This document shows positions 1 to 5,831 of a DNA stretch of 5,831 nt, one piece after another (positions within the stretch are counted from its first letter, which is position 1; every line of letters begins with the position of its first letter). The DNA is from Thermoanaerobaculia bacterium (lineage in GTDB: Bacteria > Acidobacteriota > Thermoanaerobaculia > Multivoradales > UBA5704): contig JAICSG010000287.1 in assembly GCA_025937035.1 (NCBI GenBank), forward strand, positions 1 to 5,831. Direction: 5' to 3'. A model generated the notes under the pieces. That model saw nothing but the letters and a program-made list of their open reading frames with translations. It did no database searches and was not told the origin of the DNA. Position numbers and translations under genes: made by a program.

Positions 1-64
1 AAAGGGCCGCGTTGACGGACGAGGGGGCGCGGTGGGCCCAAGACTTTTCGGGAAGGACGGTCGA

Positions 65-92
65 GGGGGCTGGATGCGCCCCCGGTTTTTTT
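65..92 (+). terminator. Rho-independent terminator candidate, plus strand
   Basis: GGGGGC (65-70) pairs with GCCCCC (78-83) around a 7-base loop. GG and then seven T (86-92) follow. This is a compact GC stem with a U tract in the plus direction. It would stop transcripts from a plus-strand gene to the left of the window that converges on this operon, which is inference because no such gene is visible. It is also the hairpin of the second 42-bp unit. Confidence 0.55.
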
Positions 93-141
93 GTCTGGAC
101 GGAGCAGGGGGCGCTGTGGGCCCTCGACTTTTTTGCTCGCG

Positions 142-174
142 CCCCAAAAAGGGCGGCGGCTGCCCTTTTTGGGG
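142..174 (-). terminator. Bidirectional terminator / 13-bp perfect inverted repeat
   Basis: CCCCAAAAAGGGC (142-154) and GCCCTTTTTGGGG (162-174) are perfect reverse complements separated by seven bases. The inner GGGC/GCCC stem is flanked by A5 on one side and T5 on the other, so either strand presents a GC hairpin followed by five U. The site lies about 143 bases past the stop codon of the response regulator gene, so it is the best candidate for the end of the four-gene minus-strand operon. The inner stem is only four pairs, so its strength is uncertain. Confidence 0.6.
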
Positions 175-264
175 AAGTTCAACCGTCGTTTCGTGAGAAA
201 GAACCCTGGATCGCAATAATACCGCAGAAGTGGCCGCTCCGCGCAACCGCTCCTACGGCGTCCA

Positions 265-279
265 CACGGACAGTCCGTG
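265..279. repeat. 7-bp inverted repeat at the decamer edge
   Basis: CACGGAC (265-271) and GTCCGTG (273-279) are perfect reverse complements around one base. The right arm belongs to the first decamer of the neighbouring tandem repeat, so the left arm is effectively one inverted copy. As RNA it would form a short five-pair hairpin with a five-base loop. Confidence 0.6.
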
Positions 280-310
280 AAAGTCCGTGTTCATCCGTGT
301 CAGTCCGTGC
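271..310. repeat. Four phased TCCGTG decamers
   Basis: Four consecutive 10-base units (271-280, 281-290, 291-300, 301-310) each carry TCCGTG at the same phase; three of the four also have AG just before it. The array ends seven bases from the stop codon of the response regulator gene, so it lies in that operon's 3' untranslated region. Similar short TCCGTG/CACGGA repeats are, from memory, common between genes in several GC-rich phyla, but I know of no established function. The region between the decamers and the 42-bp array (182-260) shows nothing I can name. Confidence 0.75.
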
Positions 311-316
311 TCACCC

Positions 317-1725
<1,409 letters not shown>

Positions 1726-1729
<4 letters not shown>

Positions 1730-2937
1730 GCGGCGGCGTCCTCCACGCGGCGGGGGAAGGTGAGTCGGAAGGTGGTGCCCGCGCCGGAGCTCGACCGCAG
1801 CTCCAGGTCCCCGCCGTGATCGAGCAGGATCTTCTTGCAGATGGCGAGCCCCAGGCCCATCCCCTCGCCCACGCGGCGGGTGGTGGCGTAGGGCTCGAAG
1901 ACGCGGGAGCGGATCTCGGGCGCGATGCCGGGGCCGTCGTCGGCCACGTCCAGCCAGACGCTGCCGGACCCTGCCTCGCCCCCCCGCAGGGTCACCGTGC
2001 CCCGCTCCTCGCCCGCGGCGCGGATGGCCAGCGAGCTGTTGTCGCACAGGTTCACCAGCACCTGCCGGAGCATGTCGCGGTCGAGGGCGGCGGGCAGGGG
2101 CTTGCCGGGCGGCTCGAAACGGAGCTCCAGATTGGGCCAGGCGGCGGCGAAGGTGGTGACGAATTCCTCCACGACTTTCCCGAGGTCGTGCACCTGCGGG
2201 CGGGGCTGGGGGAGGCGGGCGAAGGAGGTGAACTGCTGGGTGAAGCGGCCGAGCCGCTCCAGCTCCTCGCCCACGCTGCGGGCCACCTGCCGGACCTCCT
2301 CCGAGTCGAGCAGCCGCTCCAGACGCGTCAGCTCCAGGCGGGCGGCGGTGAGCGGGGTGCGGATCTCGTGGGCGTGCCGGCGGGCGGTCTCCTGCCAGCC
2401 GGAGAGGTTCTTGAGAGAGGCCAGGCGCTTGCGGTCGCGGGCCATGGCGCGCGAGGTGTCCTCGATCATGCCGGCGATACGGCCGATCACGTCCCGCCTG
2501 CGGTCTCCGATCTCCAGATCCTCCTCGCCGTCCGAGAGGGCGATCAGGCCCAGGCGCAGGCGCTCCAGCCGGGCGTCGAGCCGGCCCTGACGGAGCAGGT
2601 GGAGCCCGCCGGCCACGGCCAGCACGGCGAACACGGCGGCGAGCACGATCATCTCCCACCGCCGGGTGATCTCCGGCCGGTTGTGCTCCAGGATGCGGAA
2701 GTGGTTGAGCAGGGCCTCGGTGGCCTCGAAGCGGGCGTGGTACTGGTCCCGGTGCTGGGGGTCGAAGCGGGCGAGGGCCTTCTGATCCGCCATCGAGCGC
2801 TCCAGCTCGGAGGCGATCTCGGGCTGCACGCCCAGGCGGAACCAGGGCCCGGAGATCTCGCGGTCGAAGAGCCAGAGCACCGCGGCGGCGGCGAGCAGCA
2901 TGCCGCAGAGGGTGGCGGCGGCGGAACGCAGATTCAT
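1726..2937 (-). CDS. Two-transmembrane sensor histidine kinase, NtrY-like
   Basis: The 403-residue protein is an inner-membrane sensor kinase. It has TM1 (about 5-24), an extracytoplasmic segment of about 70 mostly helical, charged residues (25-95), TM2 (about 96-115) and a HAMP-like linker (about 116-168). HisKA follows, with the phosphoacceptor H190 in HAHEIRTPLT. The ATPase domain has the N box (N296, N300), DDGPG (333-337), the FEPY box (347-350), GMGLGLAI (359-366) and GAGTTF (385-390). The sequence around the histidine resembles NtrY, but the protein is much shorter and has no PAS domain, so the signal probably enters through the small periplasmic region. The ATG at 2937 overlaps the upstream gene's stop (ATGA) and has an AGGGGA-like site upstream. 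Its own stop overlaps the regulator start, so the two are translationally coupled and almost certainly cognate. Longer upstream readings of this frame run over the neighbouring gene and are rejected. Confidence 0.93.
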
Positions 2938-3587
2938 CGCTTCTTCCCCTGGGGAACCGGCAACTTCCAGGCGTATTCGAGCAGGGAGGGGCGGCCGATC
3001 GAGGTGGCCATCAGCAGGTTGATCACCTGGCTGAACGACTCGGGCTGATCCTCGACCGCGTCGGAGACCGCGCCGGCGCTGCCGGACTTCTCGGCGGAGA
3101 GCGCCTGGGAAAACCAGCGCTGGGTGTCGAGCTGCTCGGCCTGGGAGAAGGGGATCACCTTCAGCCTCACGTCCACCGCCGTGGCCCCCGTGGCGGGCCC
3201 GCGGATCAGCACCAGCCGGGCCTCGCGCCACCACTCGGCGAGCTTCTCGAAGGAGGGGAGAGTCACCCGGGCGGCGTGGCCGGAGGCGTCGATGCGCGTC
3301 ACGATGTAGATCTCGTCCCACAGGTCGTAGCGGACGTCGACCCGGGCCGCGCCCTTGAGCTTGCCGCCGGCCGCGCGGGCCGTGGCCTCGAAGGCGAAGC
3401 TGGTGGTGAGCCCCGTGCCGAGCTGCTTGCGCACCTCCTCCTCGCCCAGGATGGGAGGGAGGCGGGAGAGGACGAGCCCCTCCCGCGCCGCCTCCAGCGC
3501 CGGCGCCGGCGGCGTGGCCGGAGCGGCCCGCAGAGCGGCGGGCGCCAGCGCCAGCAGCAGCAGGAGCCACGCCCGGGCCTCCCTCAT
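2934..3587 (-). CDS. Secreted protein of unknown function (DUF4390-like position)
   Basis: The 217-residue product starts with a signal peptide: charged MREAR, hydrophobic core about 6-19, probable cleavage near residue 21. A proline/alanine linker follows. The rest looks like a soluble periplasmic domain with a notable LGTGLTTSFAFEA stretch (56-68) and a RYDLWDE motif (86-92). I do not recognise the family with certainty. DUF4390 proteins of Betaproteobacteria are also exported, of similar size and encoded just before NtrY/NtrX-type genes, so this could be a distant analogue; that rests on position and a loose sequence pattern. It has no transmembrane segment after the signal and no obvious catalytic motif. 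AAGGGAG lies just before the ATG. The start overlaps the upstream stop and the stop overlaps the kinase start, both as ATGA, so the protein is made together with its neighbours. Inference: an accessory periplasmic partner of the kinase. Confidence 0.85.
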   Translation of the reverse strand: MREARAWLLLLLALAPAALRAAPATPPAPALEAAREGLVLSRLPPILGEEEVRKQLGTGLTTSFAFEATARAAGGKLKGAARVDVRYDLWDEIYIVTRIDASGHAARVTLPSFEKLAEWWREARLVLIRGPATGATAVDVRLKVIPFSQAEQLDTQRWFSQALSAEKSGSAGAVSDAVEDQPESFSQVINLLMATSIGRPSLLEYAWKLPVPQGKKR

Positions 3588-4966
3588 CGATCTCCCTTCC
3601 GGAAATTCACGTAGCTGAGGCTGACCCGCGCCCGCCCCCAGGCGTTGCGGAACACCAGGCCGGTGTGTACGGCGATCCGCCGCAGCGGGCTCGGCGGGAT
3701 GTGGGGGGAGACCGTCTCGGCGCCCACCTCGACCCCGCTCTCCAGGCGGACGTCGTTCAGATCTCCCGCCTTCCGCGAGCGGCGGAGAGTGACGGCGTGA
3801 TCCACCCCCACGGAGCCGCCGTAGGTGTCGGCGTGGCTGTTCGCCACGTCACCCTTGAGATCGAGAGTCTCCACGCGGGAGCGCCCGGCGGAGATCCGGC
3901 ACTGCACGGAGACCGTCTGCCGGGGCGTCACCGGCCAGTGTTGGATGACCGAGAGCGCCCCCACCACCTGCTCGGAGCGGAGCGAGGAGGCCGTGCTGCT
4001 GGCCAGCGTCTCCAGGGTGAGGGGATCGACCACGTAGAGGACCAGGTCCCGCGCCGCGAACCGGGAGGCTTCGAGCCCGGCGGAGACGCTCAGGCCCCGG
4101 GTGGGGACGACGGGGTCGTCGCTGGTGTCCCACACCCACTTGGCCTCGGCCCGGCGGTAGCTCAGATTCTCGCCGGTCATCGAGCGGAAGCCTTCCGGCA
4201 CGCCGGGCGGCACCAGCACCTCCTCCTGGGTGCCATGGTCCCCCTGGCGCTCGCTCGCCGCGAATTGGATCGACTGCGGGCCGCTCAGGGGGATGGAGAG
4301 GCCGAGCGAGAAGCGGATGGTCGGGCCGAACGACCAGGAGGAGAAGGTGGGATCGAGCCCGAGGGGGAGCACCTCGGTGACGCAGCAGGCGTCGCGGGAG
4401 ATGCCGGCGCTGGCGAGGATGCCGCGGTGGAAGAGGTCGTACTGGGTGAAGCCCACCTGGCCCCCCTCCTGGCTGTCCACGGCCGCGAACACCACCCCGG
4501 AGCGCCCCACGAAGAGGCGCGCCCCGGCGAGCCCCACGAGCGCCACGCTGGAGCGGTCGCCGCGGAAGGTCTCGTCCCGCAGCACCACGGGCTGCTCGAA
4601 GGCGAAGGCGCGCACCCAGGCGTCATAGAAGAACCACCGCGCGGGCTCCACCTCGATGAGCAGCTCGTAGGCACCGCGCCGGCTCCCCTTGCGCAGGGAG
4701 AAGGTGGCGTCGAGCACGAAGGGGAGGCGGTGCACCCGGTAGACGGCCTGGCGGAGCTGGTCCTCGGTGTAGAGCCCGCCCGGCCGCAGCAGGATCTCCG
4801 CGCGGACGATGTTGGCCGCGGCCTGCTTGGGTCCCTCGACGGTGATCTTCTCGATCAGGAAGCGGGCCGGCTCCTGCGCCGGCTCCTCGCCCCAGGCGGG
4901 CATCCCGCCGGCCAGGAGGAGGAAGAGGATCGCGATCGCGCGCGGGGACAGCGGGAAAAGCTTCAA
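3584..4966 (-). CDS. Single-POTRA Omp85/BamA-TamA-like outer-membrane protein
   Basis: The 460-residue protein has a signal peptide (1 to about 26, cleavage likely after PAWG), one POTRA domain (about 35-110; FLIEKITVEG, a helical middle, then YELLIEVEPA) and a region of about 350 residues with alternating beta strands. The barrel contains WVWDTSDDPVVPTRG (277-291), the D-x-x-P-x-x-G signature seen in Omp85 barrels. BamA has five POTRA domains and TamA three, so this is a minimal form. Family members insert or translocate proteins across the outer membrane; which one this does cannot be told. Oddities are a vicinal cysteine pair (C194/C195) in the barrel, and five residues (RKGDR) after the YVNF end that would normally close the barrel. 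The start is TTG, chosen because GAAGGAG (4980-4974) lies seven bases upstream and the signal peptide begins there. It is the first gene of the four-gene operon. Confidence 0.88.
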   Translation of the reverse strand: MKLFPLSPRAIAILFLLLAGGMPAWGEEPAQEPARFLIEKITVEGPKQAAANIVRAEILLRPGGLYTEDQLRQAVYRVHRLPFVLDATFSLRKGSRRGAYELLIEVEPARWFFYDAWVRAFAFEQPVVLRDETFRGDRSSVALVGLAGARLFVGRSGVVFAAVDSQEGGQVGFTQYDLFHRGILASAGISRDACCVTEVLPLGLDPTFSSWSFGPTIRFSLGLSIPLSGPQSIQFAASERQGDHGTQEEVLVPPGVPEGFRSMTGENLSYRRAEAKWVWDTSDDPVVPTRGLSVSAGLEASRFAARDLVLYVVDPLTLETLASSTASSLRSEQVVGALSVIQHWPVTPRQTVSVQCRISAGRSRVETLDLKGDVANSHADTYGGSVGVDHAVTLRRSRKAGDLNDVRLESGVEVGAETVSPHIPPSPLRRIAVHTGLVFRNAWGRARVSLSYVNFRKGDR

Positions 4967-4973
4967 CGCTCAG

Positions 4974-4980
4974 CTCCTTC
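4974..4980 (-). promoter_or_regulatory. Shine-Dalgarno site fixing a TTG start
   Basis: GAAGGAG reads on the minus strand, seven bases before TTG at 4966-4964. It is a near-perfect anti-16S match at ideal spacing and leads directly into a signal peptide, which supports TTG as the start of the outer-membrane protein gene. Confidence 0.8.
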
Positions 4981-5020
4981 GGTGTTGGCCGAAATATTGG
5001 CCGCGGACCGGAATCGTCGT

Positions 5021-5055
5021 GGCACCAGGGCCTTGCCCAGGGCAAAGGCGATGCC
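5021..5055. repeat. Imperfect dyad over the promoter candidate
   Basis: GGCA...CCTTG (5021-5035) is mirrored by CAAAGG...TGCC (5043-5055) with one bulged base and a short centre. It overlaps the proposed -24/-12 element and start site, so it could be a repressor site, or only a by-product of the promoter's base pattern. Confidence 0.35.
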
Positions 5056-5056
5056 G
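5041..5056 (-). promoter_or_regulatory. Sigma-54 (-24/-12) promoter candidate
   Basis: The minus strand reads CGGCAT-N5-TTGCC. Against TGGCAC-N5-TTGC it matches 8 of 10 core bases, including the GG (5055-5054) and GC (5043-5042) elements with exactly ten bases between them. Transcription would start near 5030, leaving a leader of about 64 bases before the TTG codon. It faces the operon that encodes a sigma-54 activator. One such match could arise by chance in GC-rich DNA, so it is a candidate only. Confidence 0.55.
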
Positions 5057-5099
5057 GGCGCCGTCCCCTCCCCGTGGATAGGAGCCAAGCTCAGGCAAA

Positions 5100-5120
5100 G
5101 AAAGCGGTTGCGCCGCTTTC
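5100..5120. promoter_or_regulatory. Perfect 8-bp dyad, possible enhancer site
   Basis: GAAAGCGG (5100-5107) and CCGCTTTC (5113-5120) are perfect reverse complements around five bases. The centre (5110) lies about 80 bp upstream of the start site expected from the sigma-54 candidate, within the usual range for NtrC-family activator sites. Fis-type dimers commonly bind dyads of this form. Binding by the regulator encoded at 1729-317 is inference. The same sequence could fold as a leader hairpin if transcription begins further upstream. Confidence 0.5.
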
Positions 5121-5128
5121 CCGAAGAC

Positions 5129-5145
5129 CGCGGACAGGGGCCGCG
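5129..5145. repeat. Short inverted repeat
   Basis: CGCGG (5129-5133) and CCGCG (5141-5145) are complementary around seven bases, next to the 8-bp dyad. It is GC-rich, so it may be chance; no T run follows on either strand. Confidence 0.35.
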
Positions 5146-5172
5146 AGCTGTGGAGACGATGGTGCCCCTCCC

Positions 5173-5196
5173 AAAAGCGTATGGGGAAGCATACAC
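5173..5196 (-). terminator. Rho-independent terminator candidate after the VWA gene
   Basis: On the minus strand GTGTATG and CATACGC pair over seven positions (one a G-U pair) around the loop CTTCCC, and TTTT follows at once. It begins about 20 bases past the VWA stop codon. The U-G pair works only in minus-strand RNA, which fits that direction. The U tract is short, so termination may be partial. Confidence 0.5.
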
Positions 5197-5215
5197 CTGT
5201 CGGGCAAGGAGACCC

Positions 5216-5831
5216 TCACCCTCGCGTCAGCTGGGCCACCGCCCGCTTGATGCCGCCGGGGGTGAGGTCCTCCATGGGGAAGACCTCGCCGACCTTCTTG
5301 ATCGTGGTGCGGCCGTAGGCGTCCGGCCAGAGCTCCTTGGGGATGGGATTGAGCCAGATGGCGTGACGGAAGCGGTCGCGCAGGCGCTCCAGCCAGCGCA
5401 GGCTGGTCTCGGACTCCTCGTCGCGATTGTCCCCAAAATAATAGAGGGAGCCGCCGGGATAGATCAGCTCCTCCGGAGCCATGGAGGCGTCGCCGAGGAT
5501 GATCAGGCGCGTGTCCTGCGAGCGCCTCAACAGCTCCGGCACGGGGAGCGGCTGCCGGCGGTACACGTCCTTATAGACCGCGCTGTAGACCGTGTTGTGG
5601 AAGAAATAGGTGGAGCAGCGCTTGATGCGGTCGCGGATCTTGGCGAAGAGCAGGCGGGTGAGGTCGACGTGCGGGAGCATCGAGGTGCCGCCATTGTCGA
5701 TCAGCAGGACCACCTCGATGCGGTCGAGCAGGTCGCGGCGGAAGACGAGATCGATCTCGCCGCCGTTGCGCGCGCTCTGATAGATCGTGGCGTCGAGGTC
5801 GAGCTGATCGCGCGGGCCCGCGGGGGTGAGC
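5216..5831 (-). CDS. CoxE-type VWA-domain protein, C-terminal part
   Basis: The reading frame stays open to the window edge, so the gene is partial: 204 C-terminal residues are visible. They run from LDLDATIYQSARNGGEIDL through the metal-site strand VVLLIDNGGTSM (visible residues 40-51) to GDASMAP, WLNPIP and a FPMEDLTPGGIKRAV ending. This order matches cytoplasmic VWA proteins of the CoxE-like group, which usually work with a MoxR-type AAA+ ATPase as metal-insertion or remodelling chaperones; that role is known for some relatives only. The usual metal-site motif in this group is DxGGSM; here it is DNGGTSM, one residue longer. A GTG at 5713-5711 could look like a start, but it lies inside the VWA fold and conserved family residues precede it, so it is not used. 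The gene is separated from the next operon by a terminator candidate and a promoter candidate, so the two are probably transcribed apart. Confidence 0.9.
   Translation of the reverse strand, partial: LTPAGPRDQLDLDATIYQSARNGGEIDLVFRRDLLDRIEVVLLIDNGGTSMLPHVDLTRLLFAKIRDRIKRCSTYFFHNTVYSAVYKDVYRRQPLPVPELLRRSQDTRLIILGDASMAPEELIYPGGSLYYFGDNRDEESETSLRWLERLRDRFRHAIWLNPIPKELWPDAYGRTTIKKVGEVFPMEDLTPGGIKRAVAQLTRG

Larger units (their letters stand above)
14..181 (+). repeat. Four tandem 42-bp units, each with a hairpin and T run
   Basis: Units begin at 14, 56, 98 and 140. Over their first 35 bases, units 1 and 3 align without gaps and with about five mismatches. Unit 2 is more diverged, and unit 4 keeps only the hairpin core. 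In all four, GGGC at unit positions 12-15 and GCCC at positions 23-26 are conserved exactly, giving GGGC-N7-GCCC stems at 25-39, 67-81, 109-123 and 151-165. T runs follow at 45-48, 86-92, 129-134 and 166-170. In unit 2 the stem grows to six GC pairs (65-70 with 78-83), followed by GG and seven T. The period is 14 codons, so one plus-strand frame shows a 14-residue repeat, but I see no other sign of coding. The array may extend to the left of the window. Its function is unknown; a series of terminator-like hairpins facing plus-strand transcription is the simplest reading. Confidence 0.8.

Noticed and set aside
14..310. CRISPR array
   Set aside because: The repeats are directly adjacent with no unique spacers, and the units are diverged; no cas-like gene is present.
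1816..3048. Long plus-strand frame (410 codons) antisense to the kinase
   Set aside because: Same GC-driven shadow effect; the opposite strand carries a complete set of kinase motifs.
4985..5010. Sigma-70 promoter around an AT-rich CAATATTT patch
   Set aside because: A CAATAT -10-like element exists, but no reasonable -35 hexamer lies 16-18 bases upstream.
4963..5196. Minus-strand frame of 77 codons whose stop overlaps the TTG start of the outer-membrane gene
   Set aside because: The 4-base overlap is tempting, but the frame spans the terminator, dyad and promoter candidates, its composition is not protein-like, and no good ribosome binding site is visible.
4967..5215. Riboswitch in the intergenic region
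   Set aside because: I compared the minus-strand sequence by eye with remembered cyclic-di-GMP, TPP, fluoride and SAH conserved cores and found no convincing match. A covariance-model search (Rfam) would settle it.

Overview
The window is GC-rich (roughly 70% by eye) bacterial DNA in which every convincing gene lies on the minus strand. The organism has an outer membrane, because one gene encodes a POTRA/Omp85-type beta-barrel protein with a signal peptide. A sigma-54-dependent NtrX-like regulator, an NtrY-like kinase and strong GC bias would fit an Acidobacteriota-like or deltaproteobacterial-type genome. That placement is inference; nothing here is diagnostic.

Layout, read in the direction of transcription from right to left. 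(1) 5831-5216: the C-terminal 204 codons of a CoxE-type VWA protein whose start lies outside the window. (2) 5215-4967: an intergenic region of about 250 bp. It holds a likely terminator for the VWA gene, a perfect 8-bp dyad, a good sigma-54 (-24/-12) promoter candidate facing the next operon, and a strong ribosome binding site before a TTG start. (3) 4966-317: four genes fused by three successive 4-base ATGA stop/start overlaps. They are a single-POTRA Omp85-like outer-membrane protein, a secreted protein of unknown function, a two-transmembrane histidine kinase and a sigma-54 enhancer-binding response regulator. (4) 316-1: noncoding and repeat-rich. It holds four phased decamers ending in or near TCCGTG, then four units of exactly 42 bp, each with a GGGC-N7-GCCC hairpin followed by a T run on the plus strand. 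The innermost unit forms a 13-bp perfect inverted repeat that can act as a terminator in both directions.

How the genes may work together (inference): the outer-membrane protein, the secreted protein and the sensor kinase span the envelope from outside to inside. The regulator would activate sigma-54 promoters. A sigma-54-like promoter with an upstream dyad centred near -80 lies directly before the operon, so a self-activating envelope-sensing circuit is plausible. Points for a second look are this circuit, the GAFTDA variant of the sigma-54 contact loop, and the 42-bp hairpin array.
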